Shown here: positions 33,916-43,956 of the stretch, piece after piece
Layout: every line of letters begins with the position of its first letter
Position numbering within the stretch: the stretch's first letter is position 1
Assembly: GCF_022603395.1 (NCBI RefSeq)
Contig: NZ_JAIBKA010000003.1
Coordinates: 1 to 64,000, forward strand
DNA: 64,000 bases
From: Desulfoferrobacter suflitae
Lineage (GTDB): Bacteria > Desulfobacterota > Syntrophobacteria > Syntrophobacterales > Syntrophobacteraceae
Direction: 5' to 3'
Translations under genes and position numbers: made by a program
The notes under the pieces: generated by a model
What the model was told of the DNA's origin: nothing
Database searches by the model: none
The model's input: only the letters and a program-made list of their open reading frames with translations

Positions 33916-36840
33916 ATGTTCAAGACAATCAATGCCCGACTCTTTCTCGTTACGGCCGCCTTTTTTGTGGCGGCCGGCTGCGTCATCGTTGCTCTGGTCA
34001 ATTATCAGATGCGTAAAGAGGCGCTGTGGGAAGCCGAAGCCAAAGCCGAGACGCTTCTAGACAGAAACCTGGCCATTCATACCTACTTTTCTCACAAATT
34101 GAAGCCCAATCTGTTTGACATCACCGACGAAATCATGCCGGCCAGTTACTTCGATCCGGTGTGGATGTCCTCGACCTACGCGGTGCGCGAGATACAGAAA
34201 TATTACATGGAGTTATCCCGGCGGGATTATTATTATAAGGAATGTGCGATCGATGCGCGCAGTCCCGAGAATGAAGCGGATCCCATGGAAATCGAGTTCA
34301 TCAAGGAAATCAATCGAAACGCGAATATTGACTTCCGGTCGGACATTCGCCTGATTAACGGAGAGCCCTATTTTGTAGTTCTGAGACGCGGCGAGGTGAT
34401 GGAGGAATCCTGCCTGAGGTGCCATAGCAGGCCGGAAAATGCCCCTGCCGATCTGGTCAAGCAATATGGGGCGGAGCGCAGTTTCAACCGCAACACGGGA
34501 GACGTGGTTTCCGCCATCTCCATACGTATTCCGCTTGCCTCAGCCTATGCCGAAGCAAATCGTTTTTCCCTGACGCTATCCCTCTGGCTCTGTGCGGTGC
34601 TCATTGGGCTGTACATCATCAACTGGGTTGCCAGCCGTGCTCTGGTGCTACGTCCTCTGCAATCGATTCAGGGCCAGGTGGATGCAATCATGTCCCAGCC
34701 TGAGCGTCTCGGCGAACAGGTGGCCATGCCCCACGGCAAGGAACTGAAGGATCTGACGGCGGCGTTCAACCGGCTGTCCCTTGACCTGCGGCGGGAACGG
34801 GACCTCCTGGAAGACAAGGTGGAGCAAAGAACATTGCAGCTGAAATCAGCCAATGACGAGCTTTCCCGCGAAATTGCCGAACGTGGCAAGGCTTTGCAGC
34901 GGGCAGAGGAAAATGAGAAAAAGTACAGAGAATTATTCACCCATTTGCCGGAGGGCTTCGCTTACCAGCAAATCGTTACGGACCCGGATGGAAATCCGAC
35001 CGACTACGTCATCCTGGAGTGCAACCAGGCTTTTGCTGAAGCCGCCGGAGTGCGTGACGCAGCAATCATCGGCCGGAGGGCCGGGGAAGTATTTTCCGCC
35101 GGTGGGTTGTGGGAGTCCGGCTGGATTGAAAGATTCGGCGAGGTCGCTCTGCTTGGCAACGCCATTGGCTTCGAACATCACTTGCAGAATTCCGAGCGCT
35201 GCTACCGGGTGATCGCCTACAGCCCCAAAAGGAGTTATTTTGCCTGCATTTTTAGTGATATTTCGCAACGGGTCAGGATGGAAAAGCAACTGGAAAGTCA
35301 GAAGGAGTATTTACGGGTGACCCTGGCATCCATTGGCGACGGCGTTATCACGACGGATGTGGACGGCAGGGTGACCCTGTTGAACAAGGTTGCCGAAGAG
35401 CTGACCGGCTGGCTGCAGCAGGACGCTCTCGGTCGTCCCCTCAGTGAGGTTTTCCACATCGTCAACCAGAAGACTCGCGAGCGCTGTGAGGACCCTGCGT
35501 GGAAGGTTCTGGAGAGCGGCGGCATTGTCGGGCTTGCCAATGATACGGTGCTGATCTCCAGGAACGGAAAAGAGTATGTCATCGCAGACAGCGGCTCGCC
35601 GATTCGTGACCGCCTGGGTCAGGTGATCGGGGTGGTTCTTATTTTCCGAGATGTCACCGAAAGGTATCAGATGGAAGCCGAGCTGCGGCATGCGCACAAA
35701 ATGCAGGCGATCGGGACCCTTGCGGGAGGGGTTGCGCATGAATTCAATAACGTTTTGGGCGTGATCATCGGCAATGCTGAATTGGGCATGAGTGATCTCC
35801 CCGAGGGGAACCCGCTGCGACGGAATCTCACTGAGATCAAAACAGCCGGCCTGCGTGCCAAAGATGTGGTCAAACAGCTTCTCAATTTTAGTCGTAAGGT
35901 AGAGACGAAAACAAAGCCCATCAGGCTCGCTCCCGTCATCCAAGAATCCCTGCAGCTCATGCGCGCCTCCATCCCCAAGACCATCGACATCAAAGCAGTC
36001 ATCCAGGACAAGGCGCACGCGGTACTGGCGGATTCTACGCAGATCCATCAGCTGCTGGTCAATCTCTGCACCAATGCCGCCCATGCCATGGGCGAAGCAG
36101 GGGGTGTGCTGACGATTCAGCTGGAAAATGTGGAGCTCGATCATGAAGAAGCCTCCAAACATGCGGATCTGTACGCCGGTATCTACGTCAGGCTGAGTGT
36201 TGCCGATACCGGCTGCGGAATCGATCCTGCGCATTTGGATAGGATATTCGAGCCCTATTTCACTACCAAGGAGATAGGCAAAGGAACCGGCATGGGACTG
36301 GCCGTGGTCCACGGGATTGTCAGGTCGGGCGGGGGAGCCATCGTTGTTGACAGCGAACTGCACCGGGGAACCGTCGTCACCGTCCTGCTGCCGGCAGCGA
36401 AAAATGCCGCTGTGGAGGAGGTGCAGGAGAAGAAGACGATTCCAGGGGGGAATGAGAAGATCCTGTTTGTGGATGATGAAGAGTCGCTGGCCAGGCTGGG
36501 CGAACTGCTGCTCACGCGGCTGGGTTACCGGGTTGAAACCGAAACCGATCCGTTGCAGGCCTTGCAGAGGTTCAAGTCAAGCCCGGCTGCATATGACCTG
36601 GTCATCTCGGACATGACCATGCCCGGCATGACCGGGGATGTACTGTCTGCAGAGCTGCTTAAAATCCGACCGGATATCCGCATTATCCTGTGCAGCGGTT
36701 TCAGCGAGCAGATCGATCAGACCAAAGCGCAGGCGATGGGCATCCATGAATATCTGGAAAAGCCCATCAACCTGGAAAAAATAGCCTGCATGGTGAGGCG
36801 CGTCCTGGATGCGGCAAGAGACGGAGGGAGCACGAACTGA
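33916..36840 (+). CDS. Hybrid sensor histidine kinase with DUF3365 heme-binding sensor
   Basis: About 974 residues. Four in-frame starts (TTG 33901, ATG 33910, 33913 and 33916) lie close together, and I chose 33916 for its distance from AAGGA. An N-terminal helix is followed by a periplasmic DUF3365 domain with a covalent heme motif CLRCHS (about residue 166-171). A second helix, a HAMP linker and two PAS domains follow. Then come HisKA (TLAGGVAHEFNNVLGVIIGN), the ATPase (CTNAAHAMGEAGG, GTGMGLAVVHG) and a C-terminal receiver with FVDDEESL and VISDMTMPG. Tll0287-like heme domains sense redox or small gases. No cognate output gene is adjacent. Confidence 0.9.
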   Translation: MFKTINARLFLVTAAFFVAAGCVIVALVNYQMRKEALWEAEAKAETLLDRNLAIHTYFSHKLKPNLFDITDEIMPASYFDPVWMSSTYAVREIQKYYMELSRRDYYYKECAIDARSPENEADPMEIEFIKEINRNANIDFRSDIRLINGEPYFVVLRRGEVMEESCLRCHSRPENAPADLVKQYGAERSFNRNTGDVVSAISIRIPLASAYAEANRFSLTLSLWLCAVLIGLYIINWVASRALVLRPLQSIQGQVDAIMSQPERLGEQVAMPHGKELKDLTAAFNRLSLDLRRERDLLEDKVEQRTLQLKSANDELSREIAERGKALQRAEENEKKYRELFTHLPEGFAYQQIVTDPDGNPTDYVILECNQAFAEAAGVRDAAIIGRRAGEVFSAGGLWESGWIERFGEVALLGNAIGFEHHLQNSERCYRVIAYSPKRSYFACIFSDISQRVRMEKQLESQKEYLRVTLASIGDGVITTDVDGRVTLLNKVAEELTGWLQQDALGRPLSEVFHIVNQKTRERCEDPAWKVLESGGIVGLANDTVLISRNGKEYVIADSGSPIRDRLGQVIGVVLIFRDVTERYQMEAELRHAHKMQAIGTLAGGVAHEFNNVLGVIIGNAELGMSDLPEGNPLRRNLTEIKTAGLRAKDVVKQLLNFSRKVETKTKPIRLAPVIQESLQLMRASIPKTIDIKAVIQDKAHAVLADSTQIHQLLVNLCTNAAHAMGEAGGVLTIQLENVELDHEEASKHADLYAGIYVRLSVADTGCGIDPAHLDRIFEPYFTTKEIGKGTGMGLAVVHGIVRSGGGAIVVDSELHRGTVVTVLLPAAKNAAVEEVQEKKTIPGGNEKILFVDDEESLARLGELLLTRLGYRVETETDPLQALQRFKSSPAAYDLVISDMTMPGMTGDVLSAELLKIRPDIRIILCSGFSEQIDQTKAQAMGIHEYLEKPINLEKIACMVRRVLDAARDGGSTN

Positions 36841-36913
36841 CAGCTTCCCGGGGGGTGATCGACACCTGAAGGGAGGCCCGTGAACTCACCAGGCTGCGGG
36901 GAAGAAGATTTCC

Positions 36914-37693
36914 TCAATAGCGCGCATTGGTCGGCAGGATGTAGCCATATTGTTGCGCGTTTTGCAGAGCTTCTTTTATGGCAAAGACGCGAAAGACGCT
37001 GGTTTCAGTGCCGAGGGGCAGCTGGAGGTGATAAAAGTCATTGGTTTTCTGGGCATTGACGGCATCCTGGATGCGCTTTTCTCCGCAATGGTAGGCAGCG
37101 ATCGCCAGAGTCCAGCTGGGGAGCTGGCTGCGCAGGGCCTTCAATTTGAACAGGAGCTGGTCCAGCGCCCGCTCGTAATCGCTCTGACTGTAGCCGGTAG
37201 GTGGTGAGTTCAATCCTGTCGAGCGCACGGTCCCTATTTTGGCCAGCCACACCCGTGGCAACAGGTCCGTTTCTTGAACGATAAAATACTTCAGGTCGTC
37301 GGGGAGAGAAAGCTTGTGCAGGCGCTTTTCTATCCACGGAAAATCGCGCTGCATGCGCTTCAACCACAGATACATCTGGGCATTGTTGTAGACCACAATG
37401 GTGAATTCCCTGTCAAAACGTTCCCATACTTCCTGCACATGCAGAGGCACTTGTTCCCCGCAGAATACCATGTGGTTGGGCGGTGGGATATAGCCCGCCA
37501 GATTTGTTGAATAATCGGATTGGCTGGGGCGGACCTCATCCGGCAGAGGAGAACAGGCCCTGGTCGACGCGGCAGTCGTCGAGGCAGCGGGTGACTTTTC
37601 TCGGTCGACCCGACCCGTGGAACAACCGATCATTACGGTCAACAGCAAAAACAGGCAAGCGGTTCGGTAAACGGTCAGGCGAAAGTGCTTCAT
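36914..37693 (-). CDS. Transglycosylase-like (MltD/SLT-type) lipoprotein, degenerate
   Basis: A 259-residue lipoprotein (LLLTVMIGCSTG lipobox) starting at ATG 37693. The C-terminal half resembles the lysozyme-like fold of membrane-bound lytic transglycosylase D: KLSLPDDLKYFIVQETDLLP followed by PSWTLAIAAYHCGEKRIQDA. A glutamate is present in the expected place (QET instead of the usual IES). The conserved GxWQFMxxT segment between these blocks is missing, so peptidoglycan cleavage is doubtful. It converges on the hybrid kinase gene, 73 bases away. Confidence 0.7.
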   Translation of the reverse strand: MKHFRLTVYRTACLFLLLTVMIGCSTGRVDREKSPAASTTAASTRACSPLPDEVRPSQSDYSTNLAGYIPPPNHMVFCGEQVPLHVQEVWERFDREFTIVVYNNAQMYLWLKRMQRDFPWIEKRLHKLSLPDDLKYFIVQETDLLPRVWLAKIGTVRSTGLNSPPTGYSQSDYERALDQLLFKLKALRSQLPSWTLAIAAYHCGEKRIQDAVNAQKTNDFYHLQLPLGTETSVFRVFAIKEALQNAQQYGYILPTNARY

Positions 37694-37869
37694 CACGGCA
37701 TCTCAGACCTCGTTGGATGGGATTGGATTCAAGCGTTGACGATTGCTGTCACGGGGCAACCCGTCGGCCGATATTTAATCGGAAATCGAGCCGATGTAAA
37801 AGAGATTTTGTGTGGCGGCCACCTTGAGCCCTGCATCCGCTGCAAAATAATAGACTTCGGAAATGATCA

Positions 37870-39051
37870 TCAGTCTCCCCCTTGACACTTTTGGGCGGTT
37901 TCCCTGCACTTGGGTAAAACGAACACAAAGGTTGCACCTTTGCCCCGTTCCGACTCCACCCAAACCTTTCCGCCGTGCCGCTGCACGATCCGCTCTACGA
38001 TGGCCAGGCCCAGACCGCTTCCCTGTTCATCCCTGGCTTCCTTGAGACGTTGAAACTTCTTAAAGATGCGTTTGTGATTCCGGGGATCGATCCCCATGCC
38101 GTTGTCGAACACCGAAAATTGATGCATATCTCCTCGATCCTCGTAGCCGATCTCAATTCTGGGGTTTGGCGTGTCGCCCAGATACTTCACGGCGTTCTCG
38201 ATGAGGTTTTGAAAAACGTGCTGCATCTTTTCGGGATCGCAGTAGATTGAGGGCAGGTTATCCGCCAGCGATAATCCTATCTTTCTGGCTTTCAGCGCTG
38301 CCTCGAGGTCGTTGACGACGCCCTCGATGATTTCCCGGGAGGCTACTTGCTGAAAGTGGTACCGGACATGGCCGCTTGTCAGAAACGCGCGCAGATCCGA
38401 AATGAGTGAGTCCATCCGCTCAGCGCTCGATTCGATGCGCCTCAGGTACTCCGTGACCTGATTATTCGCCTCACCCGCATGGTTGCGCAGGAGCCGCAGC
38501 ACAAATCCGCGTATGGCAATGAGCGGGGTTTTCAAATCGTGCGACACAACATCCATGAACTCGCGCAGCTCGGCATTGGCCTCCTCGAGTTCTTCCTCGA
38601 AGCGCTTCTCTTCGGTGATGTCAATCAGATTCCCCAATATCGAAGGTGTTCCCCGATATTCTATGTCGGTATTCATCCTTCGCACCCAGATGGTCTTGCC
38701 TTCCTTGGTAATACCCCTGGCATCATATTCGGACAGCGGCTTCTCTCCCCTCAACCGTTTGGCTCTCATCTCGTCGGTGAAAGCCCTGTCCTCCGGATGC
38801 ACCAGTCTATGGCTTTCAATGCCAATGAGCTCTTCCCGCGAATATCCGTAGATGCGGGCAAACCTCTCATTGGCGAAAATAATCCTGCCGCCCTGGTCCA
38901 CATAAATGCCGGTCAAGGAATTTTCCACCAGTTTTTTCCAGCGCTGTTCGCTTTCACTCAGTGCCCGCTCAAGACTTCGGCAATCGAGCAGTTCCCCTTC
39001 CAATTGACAGATTCTTTCCTGCAGCGCCTCTAACTGTTCTCGTTCGTCCAT
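37870..39051 (-). CDS. PAS-domain sensor histidine kinase
   Basis: A 393-residue soluble kinase from the ATG at 39051 (GTG at 39087 in frame). An N-terminal coiled coil (DEREQLEALQERICQLEGEL) leads into a PAS domain (GIYVDQGGRIIFANERFARI, YGYSREELIGIESHRLVHPE) with a PAC segment. HisKA reads DVVSHDLKTPLIAIRGFVLR, and the ATPase has NLIENAVKYLG, NGMGIDP and GSGLGLAIVERIV. No membrane helix and no receiver are encoded. It is an orphan in this window, since no response regulator lies next to it. Confidence 0.88.
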   Translation of the reverse strand: MDEREQLEALQERICQLEGELLDCRSLERALSESEQRWKKLVENSLTGIYVDQGGRIIFANERFARIYGYSREELIGIESHRLVHPEDRAFTDEMRAKRLRGEKPLSEYDARGITKEGKTIWVRRMNTDIEYRGTPSILGNLIDITEEKRFEEELEEANAELREFMDVVSHDLKTPLIAIRGFVLRLLRNHAGEANNQVTEYLRRIESSAERMDSLISDLRAFLTSGHVRYHFQQVASREIIEGVVNDLEAALKARKIGLSLADNLPSIYCDPEKMQHVFQNLIENAVKYLGDTPNPRIEIGYEDRGDMHQFSVFDNGMGIDPRNHKRIFKKFQRLKEARDEQGSGLGLAIVERIVQRHGGKVWVESERGKGATFVFVLPKCRETAQKCQGGD

Positions 39052-39284
39052 GGGCCAATAATTCTCCGTGCAATAGTAGTGGGTCACCTGAAGGGATTTT
39101 CCCTCTGACGCATATTACCTGGTCTCAGACCGGGATTCCAGTTTTGTTTGGGGGGTATGCCTGTTTCAATGGCCGGAATCGTTTGGCGGCGTGCAATCCG
39201 GCGCGGCGGGCGTTCGCATCTGGCAATCGATGTGAGCAATATGCCGGGCTTTGTATGAAAAGGGCTGGGAGGTTTTGGCGGCCG

Positions 39285-40757
39285 CTACTTCCAGCCTCCT
39301 CCCAATGCCGCGTAGAGTCGCACCCGATTGACGATCTTGTTCAGGTGAATGGCGATGAACCGCTGCTGGGCGGCATAAAGTGAGCGCTGCGCATCGAGCA
39401 CGCTGAGGAAGGTATCGGCTCCCTTGTCGTAACGGGCGTAGGAGAGTCGATAGCTCGCGGCAGTCGCATCGACCAGGGATTGCTGCGCGTCCAGTTGAGC
39501 ACCGACGGTGCCCCTGATAGCCAGAGCATCGGCGACATCGCGGAAAGCAGCCTGGATTGCTCCTTCGTATTGGGCCACGGCAATCTCCCTTTGCACCTTG
39601 GTTACCTTCACCGCCGACCACAGGCGCGGGTCGAAAATGGGCAAAACGATCCGGGGAGCGTAATTCCAGGCGAGCGAGCCGGACTGGAACAGCCCCGACA
39701 GCTCACCGCTGGCGGTCCCGACGGCGCTGGTGAGGGAAATGCGGGGGAAGAGCGCTGAGCGCGCAGCCCCGATATCTGCATTGGCGGCCTTGAGCAAGCT
39801 TTCTGCCTGGAGGATGTCCGGGCGCTGCAGGAGCACATCAGAAGAGATGCCGGGTGTCACCCTCGGCAGTGCTTTGATGTCCAACAGCCCCTGCGGCAGC
39901 AGATCGGACGGCACGGGAGCTCCCACCAGCAGGTTGAGGGCGTTTTCGTCCTGAGCCAGCAGTCCCGTGTAGAGGGCCAGGTCCACTCGTGCCGCCTCGA
40001 CCCGCTGCTGCACCTGGCGAAGATCGAGCTCGGGTGCGATGCCCACTTCTACGCGCCGTCGAATCAAATTGTAGGAGGCCTGCTGGGATTCGAGAGTAGA
40101 CTGGGCCAGGCGCAGGTTGTCCCGATCGGCGGCCAGCGTCAGGTAGGCGTTGGCAACTTCTGCCACGAGCAGAATCTGCGCGCTGCGGCGCGCGTGTTCC
40201 GTGGCGAAGTATTCTTCCAGCGCCCGTTCTTCCAGGCTGCGAATACGACCGAAAAAGTCGATCTCCCAGGAGGCCAGGCTCAGGCCGACGTCGTACTGCT
40301 CTATGGTCGGGGCACGTTCACTGCCCGAGATTTCGGCCGGTATGCGTTCTTTTCTGGCGCTTGCGCTGGCATTGATGGTGGGCAGCAGTTCGGCGCGCTG
40401 GATGCGGTAGAGGGCTCGGGCTCGCTCAACGTTCAAAGCGGCAGCACGCAGGTCCCGATTGTTCTCCAAAGCGGTTTCGATGACCTTGCGCAGTCGCTTG
40501 TCGGTAAAAAACTCGTGCCACTCCAGGTCGGGGGAAACCGACGGCCTCTTTTTCGACTCTGTCTCACGGTACGCCGGGCCGCTCGGCCATTCCTCGGGAA
40601 CCGGGGCATGGGGCCGGGTGTACTGAGGGATGAACGAGCACCCGGTGATAAAAAGGGCCGCCATCGTCAACACTGCAGTACGGCATAAGCGGGATATCGC
40701 TTGCGGCAGATCTCCGCCCGTCATCCGCCCTCCAACAGCCAGCATCAAGTCTTTCAT
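39285..40757 (-). CDS. RND efflux outer-membrane factor lipoprotein (OprM/NodT family)
   Basis: A 490-residue outer-membrane channel from the ATG at 40757. The lipobox is ALFITGCSFI, followed by YTRPHAPVPEEWPSG and repeated TolC-like helices such as ALENNRDLRAAALNVERARA and SVLDAQRSLYAAQQRF. The family forms a trimeric duct that takes substrates from the RND pump to the outside. It is the last gene of a three-gene operon and begins four bases after the pump gene ends. Confidence 0.9.
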   Translation of the reverse strand: MKDLMLAVGGRMTGGDLPQAISRLCRTAVLTMAALFITGCSFIPQYTRPHAPVPEEWPSGPAYRETESKKRPSVSPDLEWHEFFTDKRLRKVIETALENNRDLRAAALNVERARALYRIQRAELLPTINASASARKERIPAEISGSERAPTIEQYDVGLSLASWEIDFFGRIRSLEERALEEYFATEHARRSAQILLVAEVANAYLTLAADRDNLRLAQSTLESQQASYNLIRRRVEVGIAPELDLRQVQQRVEAARVDLALYTGLLAQDENALNLLVGAPVPSDLLPQGLLDIKALPRVTPGISSDVLLQRPDILQAESLLKAANADIGAARSALFPRISLTSAVGTASGELSGLFQSGSLAWNYAPRIVLPIFDPRLWSAVKVTKVQREIAVAQYEGAIQAAFRDVADALAIRGTVGAQLDAQQSLVDATAASYRLSYARYDKGADTFLSVLDAQRSLYAAQQRFIAIHLNKIVNRVRLYAALGGGWK

Positions 40758-40761
40758 AGCG

Positions 40762-43700
40762 CTACGCCTCCGCAGGATTCTCGGTGTCTGCAACGGGTTT
40801 TTGTTCTGCCGCCCCGGCGCCTTTCTTCTTTCCGAACAGTTGCACCACTACCACGTAGAACAGGGGTATGAAGGGAGTGGCCAGGAAAGTGGCGGCGATC
40901 ATGCCGCCCAGAACGCCGGTGCCGATGGCCGTTTGGGCTCCCGCCCCCGCTCCGCTGGCGATGGCCAGAGGAAGCACGCCAAATCCGAACGCCAACGAAG
41001 TCATGACGATGGGGCGCAATCTCAGCTTGGCCCCCTCGAGTGTGGCCTCGACCAGTCCCAGTCCCTCCTTCACCTTGTCCATCGCGAACTGTACGATCAA
41101 GATGGCGTTCTTGGTGGTCAACCCCAAAACAGTCAGGAGCCCGATCTGGAAGTAGACATCGTTGGGGAATCCACGCAGGGATGAAGCGATCACGCCGCCG
41201 ATGACTCCCAGAGGCAAAGTCAGCATAATAGAGATGGGGACCGTCCAGCTCTCGTACAAGGCCGCCAGGCACAGGAAAATGACGATCATGGAGAAGGCGT
41301 ACAGGAGCGGCGCCTGGGATTTTGCCATGCGCTCCTGGTAGGAAAGCCCGGTCCAGTCGAAGCCTATGCCGCGAGGCAGTTTGCCGGCAATCTCCTCCAT
41401 GGCCAGCATCGCTTCCCCGGAGCTCTTTCCCGGAGGCGGTGCGCCCCAGATGTTCATGGAGGGAAAGGCATTGAAGCGCTCCAAACGAGGAGATCCGTAG
41501 GACCAGCGGCCCGACGAGAAGGCGGTAAACGGTGTCATGGTCCCCTTGTCATTGCGTACATAAAGCCGTTCGATGTCGCCCGGCAGCATTCGGTACGGGG
41601 CGTCGGCCTGGACATAAACCCGCTTGACCCGTCCGCCTTGAATGAAGTCATTGACGTAGGCGCTGCCGAAGGCCGCCGAGATGGTATTGTGAATGGCGTT
41701 GATGGGGACTCCCAGAGTTCCCGCCTTTTCCCAATCCACATCGATGCGGTACTGGGGGACGTCTTCCAGGCCGTTGGGACGTACCCGGATCAGTCTGGGA
41801 TCTTCGGCGGCCATCGCGAGCAGTTGATTGCGGGCGGCCATCAGCGCTTCGTGACCCACACCGCCCCGGTCCTGCAACTGGAAGTCGAAACCGCCCGCCT
41901 GGCCGAGCTCGACCACCGCCGGTGGAGGGAATGCGAACACCGCAGCGTTGCGGATTTGTGCAAACCTGGCCATGGCCCGCCCCACCAGGGCATCCACCTT
42001 TAGCTCGGGCCGGTCGCGTAATTCCCAGTCTTTCAGTCGCACGAAGGATAATCCCGCGTTCTGCCCGGTGCCGGAAAATCCCCTGCCGGCAAGAGTCAGG
42101 CAGGATTCCACAGTGTCCTTTTCCTCGATGAGCAGGTAATCGCGCACCTCGTCCATGACCCGTTCGGTCTGTTCGAGGGACGACCCCGCCGGCAGCGTCG
42201 CCTGGATGAACATGATCCCCTGGTCCTCGTTGGGAAGATAGGCGGTCGGCATGCGTTGAAAAAGAAACCCGAGAGCCGCCACGATAAGCAGGTAAATGAA
42301 GAGGTAGCGCAATTTCCTGCCAATAATATGGCCCACCATGCTATGGAACTTATTCCTGGCCCGGCGAAACGCGCGATCAAACCTGCGGAAGAAGGGACGG
42401 AACAAGAAAAAGGCGCTGTCTGCCGGTTCATGACCTTTAGGAATCGGCTTCAACAGCGAGGCGCAAAGCACCGGGGTGAGGATCAGGGCGACCACAACGG
42501 AGAGTAGCATGGCGGCAATCAGGGTTACCGAAAACTGGCGGTAGATGACGCCGGTGGAGCCGCCGAAGAAAGCCATGGGGCCGAACACGGCCGACAGCAC
42601 CAGGCCGATTCCGATCAGCGCGCTGGTGATTTCCCCCATGGACTTGCGGGTTGCTTCCATGGCCGAAAGCCCTTCCTCGTGCATGACCCGCTCCACGTTT
42701 TCCACAACCACAATGGCGTCATCGACCAGCAGACCGATGGCCAGCACCATGGCGAACATGGTCAGCATGTTGATGGAAAATCCGAGCAGGCCGAGGATGG
42801 CAAAAGTTCCCAGGATCACGACCGGCACCGCCATGGTCGGAATGAAGGTGGCGCGGATATTGCCAAGAAACAGGTACATCACCAGAAAAACCAACAGAAT
42901 TGCCTCGAACAGGGTCTTGACCACCTCGTCGATGGCCACCTGCACAAAGGGCGTGGTGTCATATGGATAGATGACTTCCACACCGGGTGGGAAGTAATTG
43001 GAGAGCTCTGCCATTTTGGCCCGTACCGCATCGGCGGTATCCAACGCATTGGCGCCCGGAGCCTGGCGCACAGCCAGCGCGGCAGTCTGCTTGCCGTTGA
43101 ACAGAGCGTTCATCTCGTAGCGTTCGGTACCGAGCTCCGTTCGCCCCACATCCCGCACGCGCACAATGGAGCCGTCGGGGTTGATGCGCAGCGGCACAGC
43201 GTCGAACTCTTCGGGAGTCTTAAGCAGGTTCTGCACGATGATGGAGGCGTTCATCCGCTGACCTTCCACCGCCGGCGCTCCGCCGAACTGGCCGGCGGAA
43301 ACCTCCACGTTGTACACGCGCAGGCTCTGAATGACGTCATCGATGGTCAAATGATATTCGTTCAATTTGTCGGGATTGAGCCAGATACGCATGGCGTATT
43401 GGGAACCGAAGCTTTCCACTTCACCCACGCCGGGCACGCGCGCCAGCACCTTTTCGATGTTGGACTGGGCGTAGTCGCGCAGGTCATGCCCATTCATGCT
43501 GCCGTCCTGCGATACCAGGCCGACGATGATGAGCCAGTTGCGGGTGGATTTGCTGACCTTGACGCCCTGGCGTTGGACCACATCGGGCAGGCTTGCCATG
43601 GCCAACTGCAGCTTGTTTTGCACCTGCGACCAGGCCAGGTCCGGATCGGTTCCAGGGGCGAACGTCAGCTCGATCCTGCCGGCTCCCGAAGCATCGCTGG

Positions 43701-43944
43701 TCGCCGACATGTAGAGCAGCTTGTCAAACCCCGTCATCTTCTGTTCGATGATCTGAATCACGCTGTTTTCTACCGTTTCGGCCGAAGCGCCGGGATAAAA
43801 GGCGTCGATGGCGATGGAGGGAGGAGCAATGGGCGGATATTGCGAGATGGGCAGGTTGTAGATGGCCAGACCGCCCGCCAGCATCATGATGATGGCGATG
43901 ACCCAGGCGAAAACCGGACGGTCCAGAAAGAAATTCGATAGCAT
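40762..43944 (-). CDS. RND efflux pump, HAE1 family (AcrB/MexB type)
   Basis: A 1060-residue inner-membrane pump of usual length. It starts with FFLDRPVFAWVIAIIMMLAG. The proton relay lies in transmembrane helix 4 (AIGLLVDDAIVVVENVERVM, two aspartates). Porter-domain landmarks include YPPIAPPSIAIDAFYPGASA and GFDKLLYMSATSDASG. HAE1 pumps export lipophilic drugs, solvents and bile-acid-like compounds by proton antiport. Substrates are not predictable. It is flanked by the adaptor and the outer-membrane factor genes in the usual order. Confidence 0.94.
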   Translation of the reverse strand: MLSNFFLDRPVFAWVIAIIMMLAGGLAIYNLPISQYPPIAPPSIAIDAFYPGASAETVENSVIQIIEQKMTGFDKLLYMSATSDASGAGRIELTFAPGTDPDLAWSQVQNKLQLAMASLPDVVQRQGVKVSKSTRNWLIIVGLVSQDGSMNGHDLRDYAQSNIEKVLARVPGVGEVESFGSQYAMRIWLNPDKLNEYHLTIDDVIQSLRVYNVEVSAGQFGGAPAVEGQRMNASIIVQNLLKTPEEFDAVPLRINPDGSIVRVRDVGRTELGTERYEMNALFNGKQTAALAVRQAPGANALDTADAVRAKMAELSNYFPPGVEVIYPYDTTPFVQVAIDEVVKTLFEAILLVFLVMYLFLGNIRATFIPTMAVPVVILGTFAILGLLGFSINMLTMFAMVLAIGLLVDDAIVVVENVERVMHEEGLSAMEATRKSMGEITSALIGIGLVLSAVFGPMAFFGGSTGVIYRQFSVTLIAAMLLSVVVALILTPVLCASLLKPIPKGHEPADSAFFLFRPFFRRFDRAFRRARNKFHSMVGHIIGRKLRYLFIYLLIVAALGFLFQRMPTAYLPNEDQGIMFIQATLPAGSSLEQTERVMDEVRDYLLIEEKDTVESCLTLAGRGFSGTGQNAGLSFVRLKDWELRDRPELKVDALVGRAMARFAQIRNAAVFAFPPPAVVELGQAGGFDFQLQDRGGVGHEALMAARNQLLAMAAEDPRLIRVRPNGLEDVPQYRIDVDWEKAGTLGVPINAIHNTISAAFGSAYVNDFIQGGRVKRVYVQADAPYRMLPGDIERLYVRNDKGTMTPFTAFSSGRWSYGSPRLERFNAFPSMNIWGAPPPGKSSGEAMLAMEEIAGKLPRGIGFDWTGLSYQERMAKSQAPLLYAFSMIVIFLCLAALYESWTVPISIMLTLPLGVIGGVIASSLRGFPNDVYFQIGLLTVLGLTTKNAILIVQFAMDKVKEGLGLVEATLEGAKLRLRPIVMTSLAFGFGVLPLAIASGAGAGAQTAIGTGVLGGMIAATFLATPFIPLFYVVVVQLFGKKKGAGAAEQKPVADTENPAEA

Positions 43945-43956
43945 CACTTCACTCCG

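Noticed and set aside
36841-36913. Possible riboswitch-like structure between the hybrid kinase and the transglycosylase-like gene
   Set aside because: CTTCCCCG/CGGGGAAG-type pairing exists, but the region lies between converging genes, so a terminator is the simpler reading and no aptamer is recognised.
42679-43941. Long plus-strand open frame of 420 codons
   Set aside because: It is the antisense of the RND pump gene, its composition is rich in His, Gln and Gly, and it has no domain. The pump frame explains the region fully.
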